Of a stretch of 64,000 nucleotides of DNA, positions 53,717-62,694 are shown piece after piece. Origin of the DNA: Ktedonobacterales bacterium. Lineage in GTDB: Bacteria > Chloroflexota > Ktedonobacteria > Ktedonobacterales > DATBGS01. Under the pieces are notes generated by a model. The model had not been told where the DNA came from and did no database searches. It saw only the letters and a list, made by a program, of their open reading frames with translations. Positions within the stretch are counted from its first letter, which is position 1, and each line of letters opens with the position of its first letter. The translations under genes were made by a program, and so were the position numbers. Location of the stretch: contig DATBHW010000064.1 in the NCBI GenBank assembly GCA_036557285.1, positions 62,001 through 126,000 on the forward strand. Direction: 5' to 3'.

Positions 53717-55000
53717 ATGGCTGGATTGCGTGACGGTCTCCATCGCTCACGAGAACTATACCTGCCGGAGTTGGATGAAACGCGCGGCGCGGCCAGGGCA
53801 ATCTCCGCTAGCCACACGCGCTCTTTGCCACAGCGGGTAGATCATATTGGGTTTAGTATACGCGGCGCAGACCGTCAGAGCGCCTGGAAGCGGCGGCTTG
53901 GGCGGGGACCAACAGCGCCTACTGAAACGACCTTACGCACGACCTTCTTGCTGCGCTGCTCGCTGCTTCATGGCCTGGGTGGTGTTTTGCTGGCAGGAAC
54001 ATTGACGGTTCTCTTTCTGGAAAGCCTGGACAGAAGCTGGCTTTTGCTGCTCCTGCTTGCGATGCTAATGGCCTTTTATGGAGTGGCGGCGTACTGGTGC
54101 GTGGAACACCTTGACCGGCTGAATCTGGCGCGCTGGATCATCCTGGGTGGCGATCTAGGCGCGCTGATGTGTCTCTGGCTGCTGCTGGGGCCATCGCTGG
54201 TACTTGCTCTGCTGCTGCCAGGGATCGCGTTGCTGGCGCTGGTGCTTGCAGGTCGGCGCGAAATGCTGACGACGGCTTATATTGAGGCTGGGGCGTTGAC
54301 GCTGCTGACGCTGTTCGATCTGGCTGGCCTGCCGCATCTCTCATTGCGCCCGCCAACAGCGGTGACGCTGGCACTGGAGTTTTTGGGTTCGCTGGCCTGC
54401 CTGGGCTGGATACTCTACGCGCTGCTGGCTGTTCTCGACAGGAGCGAGCAGCCTGGCCTCGCTGAACATTGGAACAGCGCGGAGGTAGCGCGGGTGCGGA
54501 TTGAATCGGATATTCATTTACGCCAGCTTCGGGGAAATATCAGCATGGTGCAAGGGGTGCTGGGTCGTGTGGCTGGCGGTGACTTACACGCTCGCGTGGC
54601 AACCAAAGAAGGGGAGCTTGCCCAGGTGGCGGCCAAATTGAACGGCCTCCTTGATCGACAGGAGCGCATGTTTGATGAGGCCCGCCAGCATCGGCAGTTG
54701 GAAGCAGCAGTCGGCGAACTGATTGCGCTGCTGGAGGCGCTGCATCGTGGCGAACGGGTGGGTTGGCCCGCGCCGACAGGGACACAGGTTGATCGCATTC
54801 TGGCGTTGATGCGCGCCCCCTTAGCGCCGCGCCCGCTGCCGCGCACTACCGGGCAACTTCCGGTTCCGCCGGACACCTCGGAGCCTGCGGAGCCTGCGCC
54901 GGAAGATATGGCTCAACCGGCTGCTGATGTCGGACAACAACAGTCGGCTGCGATGGCTGCGCTCTCCCCTGGATCGGCCTCGCGCGCTGAAACAACCTGA
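53717..55000 (+). CDS. Membrane protein with HAMP-like domain, unknown function
   Basis: The 427-residue protein has a polar N-terminus (1-75), five to six hydrophobic helices (about 78-245) and a soluble C-terminus. Residues about 262-325 (IHLRQLRGNISMVQGVLGRVAGGDLHARV onward in pattern) resemble a HAMP linker, with the Gly-Asp-L turn, followed by a coiled coil (LLDRQERMFDEARQH). A Pro/Ala-rich tail ends it. No kinase or output domain is attached. It precedes, by 331 bases, a kinase-FHA gene, and could act as its sensor. A clear GGAGGGGAG site lies before ATG 53717. Confidence 0.7.
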   Translation: MAGLRDGLHRSRELYLPELDETRGAARAISASHTRSLPQRVDHIGFSIRGADRQSAWKRRLGRGPTAPTETTLRTTFLLRCSLLHGLGGVLLAGTLTVLFLESLDRSWLLLLLLAMLMAFYGVAAYWCVEHLDRLNLARWIILGGDLGALMCLWLLLGPSLVLALLLPGIALLALVLAGRREMLTTAYIEAGALTLLTLFDLAGLPHLSLRPPTAVTLALEFLGSLACLGWILYALLAVLDRSEQPGLAEHWNSAEVARVRIESDIHLRQLRGNISMVQGVLGRVAGGDLHARVATKEGELAQVAAKLNGLLDRQERMFDEARQHRQLEAAVGELIALLEALHRGERVGWPAPTGTQVDRILALMRAPLAPRPLPRTTGQLPVPPDTSEPAEPAPEDMAQPAADVGQQQSAAMAALSPGSASRAETT

Positions 55001-55331
55001 AAAGCCTGCTATGGAACCTCCTCCTTGTTTCCTCGCTTCCTCAGAAGCGCCGGGCCGCCCTGGCTGCTCCACAAGCGCCAGGCATTCCCAACAATGGAAA
55101 GATGCACCGCTCCACATGGATATTATGATCCTGGAACTGTAGCGTGACGACCACCTATGGTATAATAATCACAGCTACTATTCAAGGGTAGGTTGGTTCT
55201 CTTGTGTAGATGCGCTGGGAAGGCTAGCCTGCTCCTGCGCTTTTTGGTTGGTTGCTACACATGTGGCCCAGCATCCCAATACATGTTGATTCACATAGAT
55301 AGCTTGCTTCGGTCAAGAGAGGGTATGTGAG
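55001..55331 (+). promoter_or_regulatory. Leader and extended -10 promoter of the kinase gene
   Basis: TGGTATAAT (55158-55166) is an extended -10 element without a good -35. Downstream, TGTGTAG (55203-55209) can pair with CTACACA (55255-55261) around a smaller GCGC/GCGC stem. The purpose of the 160-base leader is unknown. The rest of the gap shows no gene. Confidence 0.5.
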
Positions 55332-56729
55332 ATGAGCGCGCTTATCGGCAAGAAGCTGGGGCAGCTTGAGGTGGTTGAGCAGATTGGGCAGGGCGGCATG
55401 GCGACGGTCTACAAAGCCTATCAGCCTGCGCTGGATCGGTTCGTGGCGATCAAGGTCTTGCCCGCTACGTATGCCAAAGACCCCACGTTTATGGAGCGTT
55501 TTGTCCGCGAGGCGCGAGCGATTGCCAAGCTCTATCACCCCCATATTTTGCCGGTGCATGATTTTGGTGAGCAGGACGGTACGACGTATATCGTCATGGA
55601 ATATGTCTCCGGGGGTACGCTGAAGCGGCGCTTGAAGCCCAACCAGCCGATGCCGCTCCGTGACGCCGTTGATATGGTTTTACAGACGTGCCAGGCGCTG
55701 GAGTGCGCCCACCAGCATAATATCGTTCACCGCGACATTAAGCCGGGCAATATGCTGCTGCGCAGCGACAACTTTTTGCTGCTCTCTGATTTTGGTATCG
55801 CCAAGATTCTGGAAGCCAATACGGCGCTGACGCGCACCGGTGTCGGCATTGGAACGCCGCAGTATATGTCACCTGAGCAGAGTACCGGCTTGCCGAACGT
55901 TGGCCCACGCAGCGATCTCTATTCCCTGGGCATCGTGCTGTATCAGGCGGTGGCCGGGCGCGTGCCGTTTGGGTCTCCGGGTGACGCGCCGCTGACCATC
56001 AGCCTCAAGCATGTCAACGAGCCGCTGCCGCCGCCGCGCCAGTTTGCTCCAGACCTGCCGCCGCTGGTGGAGCAGGTGATTATCAAGGCGCTGGAGAAAG
56101 ACCCGGACAACCGTTTTCAATCGGCAACGGAGATGATTGACGCGCTCAATAATATCAATATGGCTCTGCGTGGCCCATCTATCGGCTTTTCCAGCGCGTT
56201 TCAGGCGGTGGCGCCCGCATTTCCTGCCCCGACTTCTCCCCAGGGAGAGCCGGGGTCAGTTGGGGGGCAACCGGGCATCTCGGCTTCACCGGGGTCTTCA
56301 CCCCAGGGGATTACCTGCTTTCGCTGTAGCGCGGTGAACCTGCAAGGGAAGCTTTTCTGCACAACCTGCGGCTATGATCTCTCCGGGCGGCGCGCCCAGG
56401 GTGACCGCTTCCTGGGGCAGTCTGGAAGACCCTATTATGCCCGCTTTTCGATGATGAATGGGCCACTCACGGGGCGTCATTTCACGCTGCATCAGGATAC
56501 GACCTCCATTGGGCGCACGACTGGCAATGATATTATCATCCCTGATCTCACCGTTTCACGCCAGCATGCCATCTTACGTTTTGAGAATGGGCATTGGGTA
56601 GTGGAGGATAAAAACAGCGCCAATGGCACGTTTGTCAATAACGTGCGTATCCGCTGGCCGCAGCCGCTGGCTGATGGCGATCAGGTGCGTTTCGGGGATG
56701 AGATCGTGATTTTCAATGTAGTTCAATAA
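55332..56729 (+). CDS. Ser/Thr protein kinase with zinc ribbon and FHA domain
   Basis: The 465-residue protein has three parts. A PknB-type kinase (about 10-275) shows the Gly loop IGQGGMATVYKA, the lysine in VAIKVL, HRDIKPGNML, DFGIAK and GTPQYMSPEQ. A short zinc ribbon follows (CFRCSAVNLQGKLFCTTCGYDL, about 333-354). A C-terminal FHA domain (about 385-462) has SIGRTTGNDIIIPDLTVSRQHA and NGTFVNN, the phospho-Thr-binding residues. It lacks the transmembrane and PASTA parts of typical PknB, so it is cytosolic. The kinase can phosphorylate and then bind its own partners through the FHA domain. Confidence 0.95.
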   Translation: MSALIGKKLGQLEVVEQIGQGGMATVYKAYQPALDRFVAIKVLPATYAKDPTFMERFVREARAIAKLYHPHILPVHDFGEQDGTTYIVMEYVSGGTLKRRLKPNQPMPLRDAVDMVLQTCQALECAHQHNIVHRDIKPGNMLLRSDNFLLLSDFGIAKILEANTALTRTGVGIGTPQYMSPEQSTGLPNVGPRSDLYSLGIVLYQAVAGRVPFGSPGDAPLTISLKHVNEPLPPPRQFAPDLPPLVEQVIIKALEKDPDNRFQSATEMIDALNNINMALRGPSIGFSSAFQAVAPAFPAPTSPQGEPGSVGGQPGISASPGSSPQGITCFRCSAVNLQGKLFCTTCGYDLSGRRAQGDRFLGQSGRPYYARFSMMNGPLTGRHFTLHQDTTSIGRTTGNDIIIPDLTVSRQHAILRFENGHWVVEDKNSANGTFVNNVRIRWPQPLADGDQVRFGDEIVIFNVVQ

Positions 56730-56762
56730 GAATCCAGGCTCTGGTAAGAGAGGGTTTTTTCC

Positions 56763-57299
56763 ATGAACGTTGTTTCTCAAGTATCGCAGCAAATGCTGCT
56801 CGGCGGCGCTGTGCGGCAAAATCACGCGCTGGAACATGCGACCATTGTGCTGCTCAGCAAAGCGTTTCCCGATGTCCGGCTGGCGGGCGTTTCGTTTGCT
56901 GCGGGCTTTTTTGTGTTTGGAGATGTACCCACTGAAGCCATCAGGCCAGCGGCAGAGCAGGCGCTGAATCGGCTGCGTAATGGCGAGCCAGAGATGGCGA
57001 TTCACGAACGCTGCGGGACGAACCTGGCGGTGGCTGGCATCTTGACCGGACTTTCGGCTATGAGCGTGGCGAAGCTGCGCAGACCCTATAACACCTTCAA
57101 TAATGTGATCCTGGCTTCGACGGCGGCGTTGGTGGTGGCTCGCCCGCTGGGCTTGCTTGCCCAGAAGTACTTCACGACGCGCACACCCAACGGCAGCATG
57201 TATATCACCGGCGTGCGCCGGATGACGCTGCCCCTCCTTGAAGTACCCGCTCATTTTGTCTCGACTGAGAACCCCGATTCGTCTGGTCTGATAGGGTAA
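56763..57299 (+). CDS. DUF6391-family protein
   Basis: The 178-residue protein has the N-terminal VRQNHALEHATIVLL that marks this family, seen mostly in cyanobacteria and Chloroflexi. FAAGFFVFGDVPTEAI follows. Residues about 95-125 are weakly hydrophobic (LAVAGILTGLSAMSV and VILASTAALVVARPLGL), so it may be membrane-attached. No function is known. It begins 33 bases after the kinase gene on the same strand after GAGAGGG, and may share its transcript. A dispersed repeat copy follows six bases after the stop. Confidence 0.85.
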   Translation: MNVVSQVSQQMLLGGAVRQNHALEHATIVLLSKAFPDVRLAGVSFAAGFFVFGDVPTEAIRPAAEQALNRLRNGEPEMAIHERCGTNLAVAGILTGLSAMSVAKLRRPYNTFNNVILASTAALVVARPLGLLAQKYFTTRTPNGSMYITGVRRMTLPLLEVPAHFVSTENPDSSGLIG

Positions 57300-57305
57300 T
57301 ACTCA

Positions 57306-57418
57306 ACTTGTAGCGCCGCCTTCCAGGCGGCTTAACGCTGGCCTGCTGGTCCGGTGGCCTGGAGGGCGCACGCTCACCCTGGCGAATCGCTGGCCGCCAA
57401 GATGGCGGCGCTACAAGT
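57306..57418. repeat. 113-bp repeat with perfect 15-bp inverted termini
   Basis: ACTTGTAGCGCCGCC (57306-57320) and its exact inverse (57404-57418). The following 26 bases, GGCGCCCCCCGATAGGTGGT onward, are the inverse of bases before the composite repeat at 34148. It lies between the DUF6391 and permease genes. The remainder of the gap to 57595 holds no clear gene. Confidence 0.9.
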
Positions 57419-57595
57419 GGCGCCCCCCGATAGGTGGTGGAACCCTGTTTGTATTGGGCGCTTGCTGACGGGACGCAGACTCTATGATACCATGTGCGAG
57501 CAATGGCAGAGATTTTGCTCCGTTTGCCTGGTCTGCGCGGTATGTGGTGGCGTGGAGGTAATGGAGCCTTCTTTGATAAGGATGTATGCGCTCGC

Positions 57596-60538
57596 ATGGC
57601 GATTCAACAACGGAAAGTAACCCCAACGGTGCGCCGCCGACGGCGCCCGTTGATGACCCGTATCCTGGCCCCGGTTTCACTGGCGCGGCGGCGCTTTGCG
57701 CATAACGCGCTGCTGCTGGCGAGCCTGGGCCTGGGTATTCTGGCGGCGACGGTGTTATTTTGTACCGTTCCGGTCTTTGCAGATACCGTTTCCGATATTG
57801 GCCTTCAGCAAGACTTGCATACCAGCGATGTCGTGACGCGCGATCTGGAAGTGAGCGTCCAATTTAGCGCGGCGGATGACAAGGCGACGCAGACAGCCGA
57901 GACGACGCAGGCCGGGCTGGTGAACCAATATCTGGCCTCGTTCATCGGCGCGGGCCATCGCGTTCTCATCAGCGATCCGCTGCTGCTTCAGGCGGCGGGC
58001 AGCCAGCAGTTTAATATTAGCGCGGTGCCTCCCGTGGAAGCGCGCTATCTGGCCTATGATTATCAGTCGGCTGGAGCGCATATTCATCTGGAGGCGGGCG
58101 CTCTGCCCAAACAAAGCGATACGCCTGCCGCGCTGGTGACGGATGAGATGGCGAGCGCCTATCATCTGCACGTGGGCGATGTGCTGGTGATTGTGCCTTT
58201 TGGCGACCACACGCGCCAGCTTCCCCTGCGCGTTGCTGGCATCTGGATGCCGAACGATCCGAACGATGCCTATTGGTTTGGGCGCTCGTTTGGCAGCAGC
58301 CAGGGCGCAGGCCAGCCACTGCTCTATCCCCTATTGGTGAACAGCGATGTCTTCTTTGCACAGTTGGCCGGGGTTCCCAACCTGCCAGCGACGGCCTTTT
58401 GGGACTACCCTATCCAGCCGGAACAGCTTCACATCGCCCACCTGAATGAGACGCTGGACAGTCTCTCCCGTTTCTCCGCCGAGATTACCAATCGGCTGAC
58501 GCCGATACATGGGGTGCGCCAGGCGCAGGTGAATACCGGCTTGAATCATCTGCTCGGCGACTATCAGCACAAGCTTGATTTGCTGGCGCTGCCCTTGTAT
58601 GTGGTGATGGCGCAGGTGCTGGGGCTGATCCTCTTTTATATCGTGGTGGTTGCTGGCCTGCTGGTGGAGCGCCAGGCCGCAGAGATTGCCACCCTCAAGA
58701 GCCGGGGGGCCAGCGGCTTGCAGGTGCTGGGCCTCTATCTGGCGCAGGGCGCGGCGCTGGCCCTGGCGGCGGCACTGCTCGGCCCCTGGCTGGCGGCGCT
58801 CTTGACGCGGGGATTGGTCTCCTGGCTGTTGCCTGCTGCGGTGGGGCTGGTCAGCGCGGGCTATCTGGGCGCGGTCATTTTCCCCAACTCGATCTTCTTG
58901 ATTGCGGCGCTGGCGGCGGCGCTGTGCCTGGTGGCGCTGGCGCTGGCGTCGCTGCGCGCGGCGCGACTGGATGTGCTGGCCTTCCGGCGCGAGCAGGCGC
59001 GTTCGATGCGTCAGCCGCTCTGGCAGCGTCTCTATCTGGATGTTGGCCTGGCTGTGCTGTGCGCGGCTGGCTATGTAGAACTGAACTATTTTGGTGGGGT
59101 CGGTGTGCGCAGCCTGCTGGGCGGGAGCGCGGCCTCCGATCCGCTCTTGCTGCTCGCGCCGGGGCTGCTGCTGCTGGCGGGGGCGCTGCTGGCTCTGCGC
59201 CTCTTCCCGCTGCTGGTGCGCGGCCTGGCGCGATTGGCGGCACGTGGTCGCGGGGCTACGGGCTTGCTGGCCTTGATTCAGATTGCGCGCAGCCCGCTGC
59301 ATTATGCGCGGCTGGTGCTGCTGCTGACGCTGGCGGTGGGGCTGGGCCTGTTCACGCTCACCTTCTCGGCTTCGCTGGGCCAGAGCCAGGTAGACGGCGC
59401 TGGTTATCAGGCGGGAGCCGATTTTCGCGTAGTGGAAAGCCCGCTCAATTCCACACCAGCGGCGTTCGATCAACAGAAGACGCTGGCTGCCCTGCCTGGC
59501 ATCCAGGCGGTGAGCGCGGCACGCCGCACCAGCGTCAATACCAGGGATGTGGCCTCGGCAACTATCGCGCTGCTGGCGATTGATCCGGCGACGTTCGCCA
59601 GCGCGACCTACTGGCGCGCTGACTTTGCCAATCAATCGCTGGACGCGCTGATGGCTGCGCTGCGCCAGCACGCGCTGTCGCCCGACCAGCTTGCCGGGGC
59701 GCAATCGGGGAATTCGCCGGTGATCTGGGCAGTGGTTAGTCAGTCCTTTTTGGATGAGAATAAGCTGGCGGTTGGCGATCTCTTTACCGGCTCGCCCTCA
59801 GAGGCGACCTTTGCTCAGGCGCAGTTTCGCGTAGGGGCAGTGGCGCAGGACTTTCCAACGATGTATGATCGCAATGGGCATGGGTATATGGTCATTGACC
59901 TGCATGATTATCTTGGTGTGGTCAATGGTTTGAGCGGCAATGACCTGTTCGGCCCCAACGAGTTCTGGATGCGCAGCGTTGATGCTGGCGGGGCGCTCAG
60001 TCGGCTGCGTTCGACGTTCGCGCAGACGGACCTGGATTTTCAGCAGGTGTGGGACCGCCGGGCGCTCCAGGCAGCGGCAGAGCAGAACCCGTTGCAGGCG
60101 GGATTGCGCGGCGTCCTCTTGCTGGGCGTGATCGCGGCGGGCGGGCTGGCGGTGCTGGGGAGCCTGATTTACAGCGCCCTGACGGCGCGGCAGCGCGCCA
60201 CGCAGTTTGCGGTGCTGCGAACGCTCGGCGCGAGTGGCAAGCAGCTCGTGCTTTTGCTGCTGGGCGAGCAACTGGCGATCTATCTGTTTGGCCTGCTGGC
60301 CGGGACTGCGCTGGGCGCGGCGCTGGCGACGGCGACGCTGCCCTACCTCGAATTCGGCGCGGGCCAGAGCGGTTCAGCGGCGCAAAACGTGCCGCCTTCG
60401 ATACTGGCGATTCACTGGCCTGCGGTGGGGCTGTTCTATGGCTGTCTGGCGCTGGCGCTGCTGCTGGCGCTGCTCTGGATGGCGAGCTATGCGAATCGGC
60501 TGGGTCTGGGGCGCACGCTGCGCCTGGGAGAAGATTAG
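57596..60538 (+). CDS. FtsX/MacB-type ABC transporter permease
   Basis: This 980-residue membrane protein is an ABC permease of the FtsX type. An N-terminal helix (about 38-62, LLLASLGLGILAATVLFC) precedes a long extracytoplasmic domain (about 65-345). Core FtsX helices with EIATLKSRGASGLQVLGLYLAQG lie around 370-470, then a second domain with further helices, a second large soluble part, and a final FtsX block (TQFAVLRTLGASGKQLVLLLLGEQ) near the C-terminus. So it is a duplicated, two-FtsX permease. The start is uncertain: 57596 is favoured, with 57494 and 57653 as options. It overlaps the ATPase gene by one base (TAGTG). Confidence 0.85.
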   Translation: MAIQQRKVTPTVRRRRRPLMTRILAPVSLARRRFAHNALLLASLGLGILAATVLFCTVPVFADTVSDIGLQQDLHTSDVVTRDLEVSVQFSAADDKATQTAETTQAGLVNQYLASFIGAGHRVLISDPLLLQAAGSQQFNISAVPPVEARYLAYDYQSAGAHIHLEAGALPKQSDTPAALVTDEMASAYHLHVGDVLVIVPFGDHTRQLPLRVAGIWMPNDPNDAYWFGRSFGSSQGAGQPLLYPLLVNSDVFFAQLAGVPNLPATAFWDYPIQPEQLHIAHLNETLDSLSRFSAEITNRLTPIHGVRQAQVNTGLNHLLGDYQHKLDLLALPLYVVMAQVLGLILFYIVVVAGLLVERQAAEIATLKSRGASGLQVLGLYLAQGAALALAAALLGPWLAALLTRGLVSWLLPAAVGLVSAGYLGAVIFPNSIFLIAALAAALCLVALALASLRAARLDVLAFRREQARSMRQPLWQRLYLDVGLAVLCAAGYVELNYFGGVGVRSLLGGSAASDPLLLLAPGLLLLAGALLALRLFPLLVRGLARLAARGRGATGLLALIQIARSPLHYARLVLLLTLAVGLGLFTLTFSASLGQSQVDGAGYQAGADFRVVESPLNSTPAAFDQQKTLAALPGIQAVSAARRTSVNTRDVASATIALLAIDPATFASATYWRADFANQSLDALMAALRQHALSPDQLAGAQSGNSPVIWAVVSQSFLDENKLAVGDLFTGSPSEATFAQAQFRVGAVAQDFPTMYDRNGHGYMVIDLHDYLGVVNGLSGNDLFGPNEFWMRSVDAGGALSRLRSTFAQTDLDFQQVWDRRALQAAAEQNPLQAGLRGVLLLGVIAAGGLAVLGSLIYSALTARQRATQFAVLRTLGASGKQLVLLLLGEQLAIYLFGLLAGTALGAALATATLPYLEFGAGQSGSAAQNVPPSILAIHWPAVGLFYGCLALALLLALLWMASYANRLGLGRTLRLGED

Positions 60539-61485
60539 TGGGTACAGCACTGGCGCGGGCTGCATTTATCGAGTGCGATACACTGGTCAAGATATATAAG
60601 GTTGCTGACCTGGAGGTTGTGGCGCTTCAGGGTCTGGACCTGCATGTCCAGCGCGGGGAGATGCTGGCGCTGGTCGGAGCGTCCGGGTCAGGGAAGAGTA
60701 CGCTGCTCAATATCCTGGGCGGGCTGGATAACCCCAGCGCCGGGCGCTGCGAGGTGGCGGGCTATGATCTGACGAAGCTGAGCGCCCGCCAGCGAACTCA
60801 CTATCGCCGCATTGTTGTTGGGCATATCTGGCAGCAAACCAGCCGCAATCTGCTGGCGGACCTGACGATTGGGGAGAATGTGGAAGCGCCGCTGGCGCTG
60901 GCGGGCTGGCCGCGCCAGAAGCGTTCCCGCCGGGCGCGAGTGCTGCTGGAACTGGTGGAGCTGGGCCAGAAGACAGATCGCAAGCCTGGGCAGCTTTCCG
61001 GCGGCGAACAGCAGCGCGCGGCAATTGCAGTGGCGCTTGCCAATCAACCGCCGCTGCTGCTGGCCGATGAGCCAACCGGCGAACTGGACAGCCGCACAGC
61101 GGAAACGATTTTTATGCTGCTGCGCCGCCTGAATCGGGAACTGGACCTGACGATGGTGATTGTGACGCATGACGCTTCGGTGGCGCATTCGGTTGATCGG
61201 ACCATCGCCATTCGAGATGGGCGCACCAGCACCGAGACAGTGCGCCAGGTGGTGCAGCGCAACTGGAGCGAGTCGGGCGCGTATGAGGCGGTAGGCCGGG
61301 CGCCGGTGTTGGAAGTGACACACCACGAGGCGGTGATTATAGATAAGGTTGGGCGGCTGCAAATCCCGGCCCATTTTCTGGAGGCGCTGCCCTTCCAGGG
61401 ACGCGCCGAGATTCGGCTGGCCGATGGGCATCTGGAGGTCTGGCCTGCCGGGAGCCGTGCCGCCTACCAGGATGATGAGACGTAG
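60538..61485 (+). CDS. ABC transporter ATPase with AbrB-like C-terminal tail
   Basis: A 315-residue MacB-type ATPase. Walker A is VGASGSGKSTLLN, the signature is LSGGEQQRAAI, Walker B is LLLADEPTGELDS and the H-loop is TMVIVTHD. It starts at GTG 60538, one base into the permease stop. After the usual end near 230 an extra 80 residues follow; VDKVGRLQIPAHFLEALPFQ-like order (the key part is DKVGRLQIPAHF) resembles the AbrB/MazE-type beta-hairpin, with VW at the end. AbrB-like tails on ABC ATPases are unusual. They may serve dimerisation or DNA binding. Frame use is identical to the permease's partner ATPases. Confidence 0.88.
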   Translation: MGTALARAAFIECDTLVKIYKVADLEVVALQGLDLHVQRGEMLALVGASGSGKSTLLNILGGLDNPSAGRCEVAGYDLTKLSARQRTHYRRIVVGHIWQQTSRNLLADLTIGENVEAPLALAGWPRQKRSRRARVLLELVELGQKTDRKPGQLSGGEQQRAAIAVALANQPPLLLADEPTGELDSRTAETIFMLLRRLNRELDLTMVIVTHDASVAHSVDRTIAIRDGRTSTETVRQVVQRNWSESGAYEAVGRAPVLEVTHHEAVIIDKVGRLQIPAHFLEALPFQGRAEIRLADGHLEVWPAGSRAAYQDDET

Positions 61486-61490
61486 CGGCC

Positions 61491-61603
61491 ACTTGTAGCG
61501 CCGCCTTCCAGGCGGCCCAACGCTGGCCCGCCGGTATGTGGCGCTGGAGGGGAGACGTTCGCGCTGGCGGTGCGGTTCGCCGTCAGGGACGGCGGCGCTA
61601 CAG
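61491..61603. repeat. 113-bp repeat copy, second of equal length
   Basis: It starts with ACTTGTAGCGCCGCC (61491-61505) and ends with GGCGGCGCTACAGG (61591-61604), two bases different from the perfect inverse. The length equals the copy at 57306. It lies six bases after the ATPase stop, between two ATPase genes. Confidence 0.88.
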
Positions 61604-61652
61604 GCACGCCGTCTGGAAAGCAGCAAACATTGTGCGAGGAGAGCAGGAGCCG

Positions 61653-62420
61653 ATGAAAGGCGTTCGATTAGTGCCGCCTGGTGGCGGGCCAGAGCCGGGC
61701 GCGAGACGCTCGCTGAGCCTGTCGGCTGGCGCGGGGAGTTCGCCGCTGCTGGAGGTGCGCGGATTGGAGCGCATCTTTATCGTGGGGGGCGAGCAGGTAG
61801 CGGCGCTGCGCGGCGTGCATCTGACGCTCTGGCCGGGGCGCGTGGCAGTGCTGCGCGGGCGCTCTGGCGCGGGAAAGACGACGCTGCTCAATCTGATCGC
61901 GGGATTGGATGAACCAACAGCGGGGTCGGTCTGGCTCTTTGGTCAGGAACTGGCGAAGGTGAGTGAACAGCAGCGCACGACCCTGCGGCGCGAGTCGCTG
62001 GGGTTTGTCTTTCAGGCGGCGCATCTCTTCCCCAGTTTGACGGCGTTAGAGAATGTGGAACTGCCCTTGCGCCTGGCGCGAGCCACAGCCCGCGAGCGGC
62101 AGCAGCGCGCCGCCGAGGCGCTGGCGCTGGTTGGGCTGGCCGGACGCGCCCGCCATCGCGCGCTGGAGCTTTCTGGCGGCGAACAGCAGCGCGTGGCGAT
62201 TGCGCGGGCGCTGGCGCATAGCCCCAGACTGACGCTGGCGGATGAGCCAACCGGCAATCTGGACTCGCAAACGGGCCGGACCATTCTGCACTTGATGCGC
62301 CGCGTCGCTACCGAGCAGGGCGTGGCGTTCTTGATTGCCACGCATGACCCGCAGGCGGTGGAGATTGCCGACGATCTGTACGACATCAGCGATGGTCTGC
62401 TGGCGACAGCCGAACGCTGA
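61653..62420 (+). CDS. Second MacB/LolD-type ABC ATPase
   Basis: The 255-residue ATPase has Walker A LRGRSGAGKTTLLN, signature LELSGGEQQRVAIARAL, Walker B LTLADEPTGNLDS and IATHDPQAVEIAD. It belongs to the same class as the ATPase before it but lacks the C-terminal extension. The permease at 57596 is the only FtsX protein in the window, so the two ATPases may share it or the second may have its permease elsewhere. Start ATG 61653 follows GGAGAGCAGGAG; an open frame to 61536 enters the repeat and is rejected. Confidence 0.93.
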   Translation: MKGVRLVPPGGGPEPGARRSLSLSAGAGSSPLLEVRGLERIFIVGGEQVAALRGVHLTLWPGRVAVLRGRSGAGKTTLLNLIAGLDEPTAGSVWLFGQELAKVSEQQRTTLRRESLGFVFQAAHLFPSLTALENVELPLRLARATARERQQRAAEALALVGLAGRARHRALELSGGEQQRVAIARALAHSPRLTLADEPTGNLDSQTGRTILHLMRRVATEQGVAFLIATHDPQAVEIADDLYDISDGLLATAER

Positions 62421-62475
62421 GAGATGCAGGATTTCAGGGGAAGTTTGATAGTCTTCTTATCAAGTTTTGGCTTCA

Positions 62476-62646
62476 GTATCCCCACTCTCCCATAGATAGC
62501 GTAGATAGTATAGATGGTCTAGATGCTGTAGATATTCTACCATAAGAAACCTCATGAAAAAGAGGGTATAAGTATTTAGAATATTTAATGAAAAAGAATA
62601 ACTCATCACAAAGCATCTACACTATCTACGCTATCTATGGGGATAC
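62476..62646. repeat. Array of 9-bp TAGAT repeats with inverted copies
   Basis: Five exact-phase 9-bp units begin TAGAT at 62493, 62502, 62511, 62520 and 62529. Three inverted ATCTA units lie at 62615, 62624 and 62633. The outer arms (62492-62516 with 62614-62638) match at 24 of 25 bases, and GTATCCCC (62476-62483) matches GGGGATAC (62639-62646). An AT-rich stretch of about 75 bp lies between. The arrangement resembles iterons or tandem protein-binding sites, or the arms of a small transposable element. It lies between convergent genes. Confidence 0.9.
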
Positions 62647-62694
62647 CGCTTTTGCTTTAGGCTGCAAAGAAAATCACCCTCAGCGAGAAGTGAT

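Noticed and set aside
58331-59704. 457-residue minus-strand frame in the permease gene
   Set aside because: It is low-complexity, rich in Gln and Arg, and antisense to the FtsX-like permease with clear helices.
60049-60537. N-terminal extension of the ATPase frame
   Set aside because: It overlaps the permease in another frame and is Gly/Ala/Arg-rich. The ATPase fold begins after GTG 60538.
62493-62637. CRISPR-like array
   Set aside because: The repeats are only 9 bp without separate spacers and no cas gene lies near, so this is an iteron-like array.
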